Below, piece by piece: positions 29,349 through 37,909 of a DNA stretch of 37,909 nucleotides (position 1 is its first letter; every line of letters starts with the position of its first letter). The translations under genes were made by a program, and so were the position numbers. Under the pieces are notes generated by a model. That model ran no database searches and was not told the origin of the DNA. It worked only from the letters and a program-made list of their open reading frames with translations. Source of the DNA: Mariniblastus sp. (lineage in GTDB: Bacteria > Planctomycetota > Planctomycetia > Pirellulales > Pirellulaceae); NCBI GenBank assembly GCA_029247405.1, contig JAQWLH010000262.1, positions 1 to 37,909 of the forward strand, read 5' to 3'.

Positions 29349-29771
29349 TTGGCACAATCCAATTCATTGAACCACTCCTCTCGCCAATTGATTGATGATT
29401 TAATGGTAGAGTCTCACTCAGGTGAATCTGTCGAATCAGACGAGCCATCAAAAGGTTTTTCGCTGTTGTCTCTAATCTTAATTTTTGCCATGGCCGGAAT
29501 CGGTCTATCGCATGTTCAAACAACTTTTCAATTGCAGAAACTCCAGGACAAATATCAGAAATTAGAGTTCGCGTACTCCAAAATTTCCGCGGCCACTGCC
29601 AACGATCAACTGATCTCCGCTTTGGCGGAGCAAAACATTGACCGCATGGGTGATCTCACCCAATTCAAGGAGGATGCCCTGCTGAGGTCCTTTGATCTGG
29701 ATGAACAATCACAGGCTGAATTACAAACCCTGCTGAAGAAAACAAGGGTTAGGTTGGGAAACAATCAATGA
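29349..29771 (+). CDS. Small membrane protein with coiled coil
   Basis: A 140-residue protein with no recognised family. It has an acidic N-terminus, one membrane helix at about residues 37-56 (FSLLSLILIFAMAGIGLSHV), and a C-terminal region with heptad-like spacing (LQKLQDKYQKLEFAYSKI, then LQTLLKKTRVRL) that should form a coiled coil. The frame begins with TTG at 29349; the ATG at 29403 is the other option and still leaves the helix intact. It follows the S9 peptidase by 93 bp and is convergent with the DUF1080-like gene. The topology suggests a membrane-anchored scaffold or regulator, but this is only inference. Confidence 0.6.
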   Translation: MAQSNSLNHSSRQLIDDLMVESHSGESVESDEPSKGFSLLSLILIFAMAGIGLSHVQTTFQLQKLQDKYQKLEFAYSKISAATANDQLISALAEQNIDRMGDLTQFKEDALLRSFDLDEQSQAELQTLLKKTRVRLGNNQ

Positions 29772-29799
29772 CCATCAAAGGCATTGGCCGTTCCAATTA

Positions 29800-30690
29800 T
29801 TACTTTCCCTTGCCCCGTTGTTTTGGCAGGTATTCAGCAAGACTGAGAGAACCATCAGTATTTTTATCCTTGCGCTGAAACTGCTTCTTTACCGCCTCAT
29901 GTTTTCCAGCCGGCCGATTCCCAATAAATTCCTGAAGCGAGAGAGAACCACTCTTGTCTTTATCCATCTTTGCAAAACGTTGCTTGGGCGACGGCGGTTG
30001 AACGGGGACAATTTTATTCGCGGGAAGGCCGCTTTTAATCTGCGACCAAGCTGGATTTAATTTTCCCTCCCAGACTTTGATATTGTCCAACTGTGAACTT
30101 GCACCAGCCATCGGAAAACCAAAGTTGTTCTTATCACGGGCTATTTTCTCGTGCGAGCCAAAGGCAACCGGGCCATCACCAACTCGAGCGACGAACTCTT
30201 TTCCAGCCATGTCAATTTGCATGGTGTACCATTTCCCCGGAACAAACGTCTGCTGAACCTGTCCAACGGTCACGGATTTATCTTGGGGGTCTTTTTTGAC
30301 TTTTTCTCCCTTGAGTGTGTAGCCCTGGGGGGTCAGGGTCGCCCGACAAATATGACCTTTGCCATTGAACGAGCAGTGAATAACGGTTCCACCCTCAAAT
30401 TTAAAATCAAACGCAATAACTGCTGCACTGGTGAACTCGATATCGGTCCGAATGACTGCCGAGTGATTATCAGCTTTCAATTCTGCTCCCTGCAGGGAAC
30501 CGTCTGCGACCTTCCAATCGCCTTTAGCCGCTGACCAACGAGCGTCTATCTTTTCACCTGAAAACGTCTCATGAAGCACTAACTTCCCTTTGACGCAAAG
30601 CAATGGATCTTCAACCGCCAGTACACATGCGGGCAACAAAAGACCTACCAATAAGGTCGCGAGTCTTAAATTGAATTTATCAGTTTTCAT
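29800..30690 (-). CDS. Secreted DUF1080-like (LamG fold) protein with two EF-hand loops
   Basis: A 296-residue secreted protein. The frame opens at 30813, but ATG at 30690 starts a signal peptide (LATLLVGLLLPACVLA), so I place the start there. Residues 35-210 form a concanavalin-like beta-sandwich: LHETFSGEKIDARWSAAKGD and VADGSLQGAE are typical of the DUF1080/3-keto-disaccharide hydrolase family. Residues 243-254 (DKDKSGSLSLQE) and 275-286 (DKNTDGSLSLAE) are two canonical calcium-binding EF-hand loops. Planctomycetes often attach such loops to secreted enzymes. It may bind or cleave a sugar; catalytic residues are not obvious. The C-terminus is Lys-rich. It is separated from the giant gene by 224 bp. 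Confidence 0.85.
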   Translation of the reverse strand: MKTDKFNLRLATLLVGLLLPACVLAVEDPLLCVKGKLVLHETFSGEKIDARWSAAKGDWKVADGSLQGAELKADNHSAVIRTDIEFTSAAVIAFDFKFEGGTVIHCSFNGKGHICRATLTPQGYTLKGEKVKKDPQDKSVTVGQVQQTFVPGKWYTMQIDMAGKEFVARVGDGPVAFGSHEKIARDKNNFGFPMAGASSQLDNIKVWEGKLNPAWSQIKSGLPANKIVPVQPPSPKQRFAKMDKDKSGSLSLQEFIGNRPAGKHEAVKKQFQRKDKNTDGSLSLAEYLPKQRGKGK

Positions 30691-30844
30691 TTCAGCGCCA
30701 AATATAAACCCGTTTAACACCGACAATCGTTTCGTCCACAAAACAACGAAGGTCGACTTACTGATCGCATTATAGACCAACGGCAAATACAAACCACCGA
30801 GACTCCACTCCAAATTGGTCGGAGGGTTCTAAGCAACCACCTCC

Positions 30845-30890
30845 ACAGCCTTATTTTTTTAAGCTACCTCAATAAATAACACCAGGCTGT
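30845..30890. repeat. Inverted repeat between the giant gene and the DUF1080-like gene
   Basis: ACAGCCT (30845-30851) pairs with AGGCTGT (30884-30890), with inner TTATTT/AAATAA pairing. It lies 24 nt after the stop of the giant minus-strand gene, so it may be a weak 3' hairpin; no clear T run follows on the minus strand. Confidence 0.3.
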
Positions 30891-30914
30891 AGACCGACAT
30901 GACCTCATTCAACA

Positions 30915-33900
30915 TCAACCCTCCCAATCTTTCAATCTAAACGCGATCTCTTTCATCTCCTTTTTGCGTTTTTCAAAAAGCCCGAACATCACAAGTATCG
31001 CAATGCCGAGACCAACGCCGAATGCCCACCAAGGCCAAACGTGGTCCAATCTTTGATGGGCATGGGCCACCATCGTGATCATCGCCATCAACAAGAACAG
31101 GCTACCGAAATACAAAAATGATCTCGTTTGAAGCATGATGCCCGACATGATTCCAGCCACTGACAAGATCGCCAACACAAGCGGTGGCCAAAGATTTTGC
31201 CCCACTCCTGAGATAAAGACCTCGATTGTCGAACTCATGTAAATGACGGTTACACAAACATATCGAATGGTCAGCAACTGCTTGGGAGCCAAGTTCTTGC
31301 GGCTTAGATGTGTTGCCAGCAAAGTCGAAAGGGCAGGTGGAATCAGCCAAAGTTGCGGATGCTCGAGGAAGGTAAATCCGGGCGAACGTTGAAAAAATGC
31401 CCACAATGCAAGATTGCCAAAGACGACTGCACCCACTCCACTTAAAATTGACCCTTTCGTCAGGCTGATCAATAAATAAGTCATCCCAATCGTCAACAAC
31501 ACCAGCGCACTATCGGCTTCTGAATCAACAAAGAACATCGCCGCAGCGACCAGCAAAGGTAGAACAGTGGCGGTTTCGAAAAGTGGCCGACCCAACACCG
31601 TCAAGTGACGCTTTTCCAAAACTTGGCCAATGCACACACCGGCAAAGCAAACCGCCATCATCATAAACGGCCAGTAGTCGACAAATCCAGACTCGAACAG
31701 AAATGGCATCGAGAAATACATATGAGCTACCAAACCCGCGCATCCAAACTCCGCTGCATAAACGTATCCCATCCGGCCTGCGAGCGACAAAGCAAAGGGA
31801 TCATTTTCAGGCCGAATCGCAATCGCGAGCAAACTCATGATCATTCCGATCATGAGAATGCAGACCGTCGTCGCCTCAGGAATGCTCAGTTCACACCCAA
31901 CACCTGGTTGGAACATCCAGTATTCAGTAGCAAGCACTAAAACCGTAAAAGAAAGCGCCAACACACAATTGGCGATTGCCGCTTGCCGCAGCGACTTAAG
32001 CCAAGTGTCTCCCTCTCTCACCCAGCGTGCAATCAAGCCACCGTAAATCAACATGGCACCCGCCATCACAATTAAGCCACGCACCTCCAAACGAATTAAC
32101 GATTCGCCAAATATTGTTTGTGGATTCAGGTCAGCCCACGAAACCAAAAGACTTCCCAAGGTGATCAAGCCAAGCGTCATCAGTTGCAACCACCGGCGAG
32201 CCGAAGAGGTCGCCTGGCAACCGAAACCGATGGCCAATACAAATGGCGTCAATGCTGATAAATAACGTTGCGGCCCCAGTTCGAAGACAAATGCGTTGAG
32301 CAACAACCAGGGTATAATCAAGCCGCACAAGGCAAGTGAAAGAATAGGTAATTGCCGCCCCGCCGCTCGCTTAGCTGCAATCAAACGGGTAGCTCCCATC
32401 TTCTTTGCCAATCCTATTAAAGCCATTCGCTTCAGCCAGAGAAATCCCCACAGTGCAACCACTCCACCCGATGCCATCACGATGGCACTGGACTTCCATT
32501 GGCGATCACTAGCTACTTGAGATGCGATGACAACAGCCAAAGCCAAAGACATCAAGCATCGCGAGATCATTTGAAATCTGGCCCGATCATTGAAAACTGA
32601 AACGGCTGACAATATTGCCAACACCATGAAAGCAACCATACCCAGCGGGTTATTTAGCGAGCTGCCGAGCAAGCTCTGATCGCACACCAGTTGATAAATC
32701 GCAGCCACCAGAATCCAAATCGATCCGACCAACATCACGCCATTGGGCATCCATAAAAACGAACGAGGGATCGGCTCGAAATGTTTTTTCCGGCGATACA
32801 GGTAAAACCCTGTCCATGCGATCGCCAGAACGCCCAGGCTAGCCATCGCAAGATTAAGTAAGTCCGGCTGCATTTTCGTAAACCAGCTTTGTGGATCCTT
32901 TAAGACCACGAGTGCCACGATCAAGAGGGTCAGCCCAGCGGTGACAAGGCCCACGCCTGCACTTCTCAACAACCAACCCAAACCAACCGTTGACACCAAC
33001 ACCGCCGCACAGATTGCGATGTAAAGCCAAATCCCCGTCGAATCAATCAAGGCACCCCGCACCGCAAACAGCAAACTCACTGCCCCCACACCGAGCACTG
33101 GAATGGAGTGAAAAAACGGCACGTCTTTAAATCGTTTTAACCTTCGCTCCGACAGCCAAGGGTTGCTTGCGTTACTACACCATTCCACGCCCCTTTGACG
33201 AAGCAAGGCAATGACACCTGTTTGAACCATGACCACCATGCTCCCCCCTACCGCGAGCAGCTTAAAAGGTAATCTTGGCAGGCCATTCGAGATCAAATCA
33301 GCCGAGATATTTCGATCGACGACTGCGGCGATCAAAATCGTCGAGACCACCCCCACCCAACCAATCAACCAGGTCCAGGTTGCCACCGAAGCTCGGCGAC
33401 GTTTTCCGCGCCATAGACAAAAAGCCAATCCACAAAACAGCGCCCACGCAACGAGGCCTATTGGGCTTCCCACTGCTCCAATCCAGCCACTCGGTTTTTC
33501 AGGTTCAAGATAAAAACGAATCATCAGCACAGTCGCCAGACTGGTCACTGACAACCCGTTGATCAGTGCATGCGCGTCAATGGGCTTAACCAGCTTCCCA
33601 AGGTAACCACCACTGCCCTCCCCTTGCAGAGCCTTACTGTCAATTCTCTCTCTCATCCAATACCACAAAAATCCATAACACGTCATGCTGAGAGAAACGA
33701 CTTGCAGTAAGTTGACGAACCAACTTGTTGCAAGTTGTTGATGAGGTGAGAGGAGCAGCATCACCACGGCCAGGGCAACAACATACTGGAACACCACTGA
33801 CCCAAGTGTCGCCCATCTATTGCACCGCTCGGAAATGGCATATATCAGAAACGTCATGACCACCATTCCGACCGGCACGCCGAATGAAACGTCCGCAGGC

Positions 33901-36900
33901 ATTCGCTTAAACCAAGCCTCAGGCAGTGGCCCTCCTAATGACCCCGACCCGCTCAACAGCAATTGCGAAACGTTGACTGTCGAAATCAGGAGCACAACGG
34001 CGACGACAATACCGAGAGCGAAGTTGATAAGTTGCTCGGTGGAACCGGCGCGCCATCGCGAGGCACCTGACAGCGACAGCCTATTTCTCGCAGCGGCCCA
34101 GACTGGAAACATTCGTCTTCGGGTGGTAACTAAACCTGCTCCCACGAGGCCACCGATCGGCAGCAACCAACGAAGAGCTGAAGCAACTGACTTGGAGCCC
34201 TCAAAAAAAACAGCTCCAAAAGCAAAGGTCGCCATCCACACGAGAACTAACGCCACCCCTAGCGATGCCATCGGAGCAACAAAAAGTGACATAACAATCG
34301 CAACGGCGATCGCCCCAAGCGCTGCAAACGCCCAAAAAGGTTCAGCTTGGATCGAGAATTGGCTCACCATCACGGATTCACTGAACAGCTCGCTCATCGT
34401 ACCGCACAACGTCGCATCGCAAACCAAACCACAGATCCCAGTCAGCAAACCCCACAAGACGGCTTTTTCGGCAAACACCGATGACTCCGCCACCCACTTC
34501 AATGCTTGATTTTCTTCCCAGCAAACTCGGAGCACCGTGCACCCCACGACCCAAGCCGATAACACGACCAATTGAATTAACCCATGCCTTGACGAGGCAA
34601 GTGACGCGCACCAATCCATACGCAAAACCAATTCAGCGGTGACGACGCTCACCAGGAGTCCCGTCGAAAGCACAAACGCAACACTGCTAAACTTGCGAAA
34701 GTCTAAACTGGTCATGAGCTGCAGCTTCTCGTCACGCCGGTGCCAGCCCCAGCCAAGTCCCAGCCAACACAAACAAGCAACCATTTGAAACAGCGACGCC
34801 CAACCCGTTTGATGCTTTACCAGTAAAAGCAGGCCAAACGAAAGGGCCACTGTTGCCAATGCGCCCCAGCCAGCAAACTGATCGAAAAAGTTCATCGCGG
34901 ACTTTTGCGTATCGCCGGAATCAGATTCCGCGGTAAAAGATTGAACATCGCGAGTCAATGCGCCGTACTTCGAATAAACACTCAACCCAACCAAAATCAA
35001 ACTCGCGATGGCGAACCACAGGACCCAGGCTACATCGGTATTACCGGCCACCGATTCAACCCAAGCATTGATCGACGGATTCCACAATATCGCGTGATAG
35101 AGACTGCCTAACAAAACCACTGCAGCAAGACTCGGAAGCCCAGAGTATTTGGCGTATTTACCCCGCCGAACAAGGGCAACACAAACTGCACTCAACACGA
35201 TTGCCACAAGACACAACAAGCAGCTCGCCGTCATCACATCAAAGACGTTATCGCGGTTGGTCAAGCTGGCGATTAAAGTAGTGAAACAACCAAGCGAAAG
35301 TATGCCAAAACCAGTGATCCAGCCACTAAGCAATAACCGCTTTTGCCGGTCAGGAATTACAAACCGCTTTAAACTCGAATTGAGTAATCCGACGCAGACA
35401 CCCGTGAGCAGCAAACAAAGTCCACTTTTCCCGTTTAACAAAGCTTCGGCCAGTTGAAACCGAGACACCCATTCATCGAAGCCAAATGCCCCGGTTGCAG
35501 CATTCAGCAAGACCAGAACGCCGCCAGCAAAAACACACCAAGCAACCGGGATCAGCCTCTCTTCCTTCTGTTGAATGAACATCACCATTAAAGCGATCGT
35601 CGAGAACATGGCGTTCGCCACAAAAATCGCTGGATTGACAATCGAACTGAAAAGACAGATGCCGAGCATAAGTAATCCAGCAATTTTTAGCGTCAGTCCA
35701 ACAACCCTCAGCCTTTGTTTTGACTTGCCGTCCGCCCCCCGGAAAATGACCGAACCAAGCCAACTGACAACAATGAACACAATTGAATAGATTGGCGACA
35801 GCAAAACCGCTCCTCTGGCGATTGCTTCAGCCTTAATCACCACCATCGACAAACTGACAATCAAGGCAAACGAAGAAACCCCAAGAAACAAAAACATCCG
35901 ATCGGCCGCACGCTTTGACCAACGTTGCCGGACCCATTGTTGACGATTGAAAAAACAAGTTCCGACCAAGAAACTCCCCAGGACCGGCATCCCGAGCAAC
36001 AAATACACCAAATTGCTCGTTCCAGTTCCGGCCAATCGATTGATCAAAAGCGTTCCGATCCCACTTCCCATCATGGCAACCACTAGCGGCCAGTAACCAC
36101 GTCGCAGAAGCGCCTTACTGGACCACCAAGTCATCGTGGCAAAGGCCGTCAGGCCAACTCCGACGGCCGTCCACAGCAAAGGGTCGTCGACCGCCCGCTG
36201 CTGATCACCATGAGATAAAACACAGGCAGCAACAAAATTTAAAGGAACCAGCAGCAACCCGATGATTAAGGTTCCTCGACTGGTGTTGCGCAGCTTCCAT
36301 TTCTTAAGCGTGTAAATCCCCGCGACATGAATCGCTGCCGTCATCAGCATAAATAAGATCGCTGAAAAATACGGAATTTTGTCACTGAGTTCCTCTCGCA
36401 AACTAATCACAAGTCCCACTGCACTAAGCACAATCAGAATGCCACTCGTCAACTCGCCCCAGCGCATGTTCTTTTCTTGCATGAACCCAGACATGAGCTC
36501 ACTTAAGGTCTTGCGCGGCAATGGAGAAGGCGGATCCGGCAAATCCCACGGGGCAACTCTGGTCGCTGCCTGTGCGCTTTGAGGAAGATCCCCGACGAGC
36601 TCAGCATCCACCACAAAAACCGCTTCGGCAGGAGGATCGTTTGTCGATTCAGACGGACCTGAATCGAATGGGGTATTCGGTAAGGCGGGCGTAGAGTCGG
36701 GACTAGGAGTTAACGTCTCCAATGGAGACTTATGAGAAATCTGATTACCGCGGGAGGCATTTGGCTCTGTCGGTGCAAGCTTTGTTTCAGGACGGGTTGC
36801 TGAACCGCGTGGTGCCGAGAATTGGCTGTCAATCAGTTTTTGCAATCGTTCGTAATTCTGATCGTCGATCTTGCCAGTGGCGTAAAGATGCTGGAATAAT

Positions 36901-37052
36901 CTTTGTGACGCCTTCAAGTCTTCTGCCAAAGATGGTTTCGGTTCTTTAGATTTATTTGAGTTTGCCGCCGAACTATCTTTTAGCGTCAAGAGCCACAACA
37001 GGCTCTTGATAAAACCAATGACTGCAAATACAAAAATAGCAAAATCAATCAT
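30915..37052 (-). CDS. Giant polytopic membrane protein (2045 residues)
   Basis: An unbroken 2045-codon frame with a good Shine-Dalgarno (GGAG, 8 nt before ATG 37052). A first membrane segment (residues 3-24) is followed by a short helical region (EDLKASQRLFQHLYATGKID, about 43-62), then a Pro/Ser/Thr-rich linker to about residue 185. From MSGFMQEKNMRWGELTSGIL onward the rest, about 1850 residues, is almost wholly hydrophobic, with roughly 45-55 membrane helices joined by short loops and few soluble insertions. The N-terminal segment resembles DUF2157-like and other large planctomycete membrane proteins. I recognise no transport or enzyme motif. It is probably monocistronic. A channel, lipid-handling or envelope-organising role is conceivable but unproven. 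Confidence 0.85.
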   Translation of the reverse strand: MIDFAIFVFAVIGFIKSLLWLLTLKDSSAANSNKSKEPKPSLAEDLKASQRLFQHLYATGKIDDQNYERLQKLIDSQFSAPRGSATRPETKLAPTEPNASRGNQISHKSPLETLTPSPDSTPALPNTPFDSGPSESTNDPPAEAVFVVDAELVGDLPQSAQAATRVAPWDLPDPPSPLPRKTLSELMSGFMQEKNMRWGELTSGILIVLSAVGLVISLREELSDKIPYFSAILFMLMTAAIHVAGIYTLKKWKLRNTSRGTLIIGLLLVPLNFVAACVLSHGDQQRAVDDPLLWTAVGVGLTAFATMTWWSSKALLRRGYWPLVVAMMGSGIGTLLINRLAGTGTSNLVYLLLGMPVLGSFLVGTCFFNRQQWVRQRWSKRAADRMFLFLGVSSFALIVSLSMVVIKAEAIARGAVLLSPIYSIVFIVVSWLGSVIFRGADGKSKQRLRVVGLTLKIAGLLMLGICLFSSIVNPAIFVANAMFSTIALMVMFIQQKEERLIPVAWCVFAGGVLVLLNAATGAFGFDEWVSRFQLAEALLNGKSGLCLLLTGVCVGLLNSSLKRFVIPDRQKRLLLSGWITGFGILSLGCFTTLIASLTNRDNVFDVMTASCLLCLVAIVLSAVCVALVRRGKYAKYSGLPSLAAVVLLGSLYHAILWNPSINAWVESVAGNTDVAWVLWFAIASLILVGLSVYSKYGALTRDVQSFTAESDSGDTQKSAMNFFDQFAGWGALATVALSFGLLLLVKHQTGWASLFQMVACLCWLGLGWGWHRRDEKLQLMTSLDFRKFSSVAFVLSTGLLVSVVTAELVLRMDWCASLASSRHGLIQLVVLSAWVVGCTVLRVCWEENQALKWVAESSVFAEKAVLWGLLTGICGLVCDATLCGTMSELFSESVMVSQFSIQAEPFWAFAALGAIAVAIVMSLFVAPMASLGVALVLVWMATFAFGAVFFEGSKSVASALRWLLPIGGLVGAGLVTTRRRMFPVWAAARNRLSLSGASRWRAGSTEQLINFALGIVVAVVLLISTVNVSQLLLSGSGSLGGPLPEAWFKRMPADVSFGVPVGMVVMTFLIYAISERCNRWATLGSVVFQYVVALAVVMLLLSPHQQLATSWFVNLLQVVSLSMTCYGFLWYWMRERIDSKALQGEGSGGYLGKLVKPIDAHALINGLSVTSLATVLMIRFYLEPEKPSGWIGAVGSPIGLVAWALFCGLAFCLWRGKRRRASVATWTWLIGWVGVVSTILIAAVVDRNISADLISNGLPRLPFKLLAVGGSMVVMVQTGVIALLRQRGVEWCSNASNPWLSERRLKRFKDVPFFHSIPVLGVGAVSLLFAVRGALIDSTGIWLYIAICAAVLVSTVGLGWLLRSAGVGLVTAGLTLLIVALVVLKDPQSWFTKMQPDLLNLAMASLGVLAIAWTGFYLYRRKKHFEPIPRSFLWMPNGVMLVGSIWILVAAIYQLVCDQSLLGSSLNNPLGMVAFMVLAILSAVSVFNDRARFQMISRCLMSLALAVVIASQVASDRQWKSSAIVMASGGVVALWGFLWLKRMALIGLAKKMGATRLIAAKRAAGRQLPILSLALCGLIIPWLLLNAFVFELGPQRYLSALTPFVLAIGFGCQATSSARRWLQLMTLGLITLGSLLVSWADLNPQTIFGESLIRLEVRGLIVMAGAMLIYGGLIARWVREGDTWLKSLRQAAIANCVLALSFTVLVLATEYWMFQPGVGCELSIPEATTVCILMIGMIMSLLAIAIRPENDPFALSLAGRMGYVYAAEFGCAGLVAHMYFSMPFLFESGFVDYWPFMMMAVCFAGVCIGQVLEKRHLTVLGRPLFETATVLPLLVAAAMFFVDSEADSALVLLTIGMTYLLISLTKGSILSGVGAVVFGNLALWAFFQRSPGFTFLEHPQLWLIPPALSTLLATHLSRKNLAPKQLLTIRYVCVTVIYMSSTIEVFISGVGQNLWPPLVLAILSVAGIMSGIMLQTRSFLYFGSLFLLMAMITMVAHAHQRLDHVWPWWAFGVGLGIAILVMFGLFEKRKKEMKEIAFRLKDWEG

Positions 37053-37473
37053 AGATACAGCTCCATGTTTGCCGCGCAGCGTTCAATTAGATTTCTGACC
37101 AACCAGCTCCTTAAAACGTTTCGCATAGTCTTACACGCGTCACAACCCATTGCACGCTGATCCGGTTGGCAAATTCAAGAAATAACGAATCACTAACCCC
37201 CATCAAGTAGGATTACGTGCGCCTTGCGCAACGGTTACGCCGCAAAAATATTTAAAACAGCAGGCAATCACCACTGGGGAAGCATCAGTGCAGATGGGGA
37301 CAATCCGTTGGCTCTTCAAGCCAGTGTCTCGATTGAGGTCGAGCCATCACCACCAAACGACGGCAACTTGGTTCGCGACTATCCACTTCTTTAAAACCGG
37401 GGGCGTCCAAGTAGGGCCGCTTGATGGCACAGAAAACAAATCGGTGAACTTTGATCAAGGGAGCAAGCTGACG

Positions 37474-37617
37474 TCAATCGCTGAACGGCGGCGATCCAAA
37501 ATCAACTTGGCATATCTTCCCATCAAAAGGTTTAGATCTCTCTTCCACAGCAGCAAACTCGACTACCTCATTTGAGAGTGCCTTGATCAGCTTCCCAAAG
37601 TCAGCGTCCAAAAGCAT
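37474..37617 (-). CDS. Possible 47-residue ORF or gene remnant
   Basis: ATG at 37617 gives MLLDADFGKLIKALSNEVVE... ending QVDFGSPPFSD. The composition is protein-like. The start vaguely resembles the first helix of small nucleotidyltransferase-type proteins (DF..LI..L....VEF), but the expected GG motif is absent, so this could be a decayed remnant or chance. Confidence 0.2.
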   Translation of the reverse strand: MLLDADFGKLIKALSNEVVEFAAVEERSKPFDGKICQVDFGSPPFSD

Positions 37618-37675
37618 CACTTCGAAGTTTGCGACTCAGATCGTTTGAAGCGGCTGCTTATTTCAAATAAATTAG

Positions 37676-37732
37676 CGCAAACAAAAAGCCAACTGACCCA
37701 GTGGGAACCTTGAGACGGTTGGGCGTTGGCTT
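37676..37732 (-). terminator. Terminator-like hairpin for a minus-strand transcript from beyond the right edge
   Basis: AAGCCAAC (37686-37693) pairs with GTTGGCTT (37725-37732), with inner CCC/GGG and AACC/GGTT pairs. On the minus strand the stem runs into CTTTTTGTTTG. It probably ends a gene that lies to the right of the window. Confidence 0.45.
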
Positions 37733-37909
37733 AATGGTAGGTTGAACTTGAGTAGTTCAAACTGGTAGGAAAAGGTGGAGTGAACGGACAGAGGCAACAG
37801 GATTGGGAGATCAAAGATAAGAGCCCGCTCGCTTCAGCAAATCAGTAATGCAAGCACTGTGCCAAACTCATTAGCAGCAAATATCCCCGGAAAACTAAAT
37901 ATTTCGAAA

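Larger units (their letters stand above)
37053..37909. other. Right-edge region without a convincing gene
   Basis: 857 bp. The left end should hold the promoter of the giant gene. The plus-strand frame 37288-37575 has no family features. The minus strand has a 47-codon ORF (37474-37617) and a terminator-like hairpin (37681-37732). No tRNA cloverleaf was found, although TGGTAGG occurs twice (37735-37741 and 37763-37769) around a 7-bp inverted repeat. Confidence 0.5.

Noticed and set aside
33820-34509. 229-codon plus-strand ORF
   Set aside because: It lies antisense within the giant membrane gene; its Thr/Pro/Ala-rich composition is the mirror of hydrophobic codons on the other strand and no family is seen.
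37288-37575. 95-codon plus-strand ORF near the right edge
   Set aside because: Irregular composition with clusters of His, Arg and Ser, no domain, and a more protein-like frame on the opposite strand.
37731-37800. tRNA-like signal (TGGTAGG and a TTCAAAC element)
   Set aside because: I could not form the acceptor, D and T stems of a cloverleaf; the TTCAAAC belongs to a 7-bp local hairpin.

Overview
The window looks like chromosome of a planctomycete, most likely a marine or otherwise aquatic member of the Pirellulales. This is inferred from gene content: three secreted sulfatases, a PQQ-type beta-propeller joined to a carbohydrate-binding module, a ThuA-like protein, a DUF1080-like lectin-fold protein with EF-hand loops, a giant membrane protein, long spacers, and frequent TTG/GTG starts with weak Shine-Dalgarno sequences. 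No rRNA, tRNA, CRISPR array, phage or insertion sequence was found.

Layout. 1-11 kb is a carbohydrate and sulfate-ester region: a cut sulfatase, a second sulfatase, class II xylose isomerase, a convergent PQQ/CBM - 75-aa ORF - ThuA operon on the minus strand, an aldo/keto reductase closely resembling fungal xylose reductase, and a third sulfatase. 11-17 kb holds a small lipoprotein, a sulfotransferase, TreZ, and a minus-strand pair of monomeric NADP-isocitrate dehydrogenase and a nucleoside deaminase. 17-18.3 kb is a 1.1-kb spacer leading to a cold-shock protein with a clear terminator. 18.6-25 kb holds a secreted hypothetical protein and a tightly overlapping four-gene ABC exporter operon on the minus strand. 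25-29.3 kb has a secreted PHP-domain protein divergent from an S9 glutamyl-endopeptidase-like protease, with a perfect 14-bp palindrome between them. 29.3-37 kb has a small coiled-coil membrane protein, the DUF1080-like protein, and a 2045-residue polytopic membrane protein. The last 0.86 kb has no convincing gene but contains a minus-strand terminator-like hairpin.

How the genes may work together (inference). The sulfatases would remove sulfate from algal or other sulfated glycans; the xylose isomerase and xylose-reductase-like enzyme would act on released pentoses; the ThuA and PQQ/CBM proteins would act on sugars in the periplasm. The sulfotransferase points to the opposite chemistry, sulfation. 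The least explained parts are the ABC operon with its signal-peptide/two-TM partner, the 75-residue ORF coupled to thuA, and the giant membrane protein. I see no defence, secretion-effector or mobile system.
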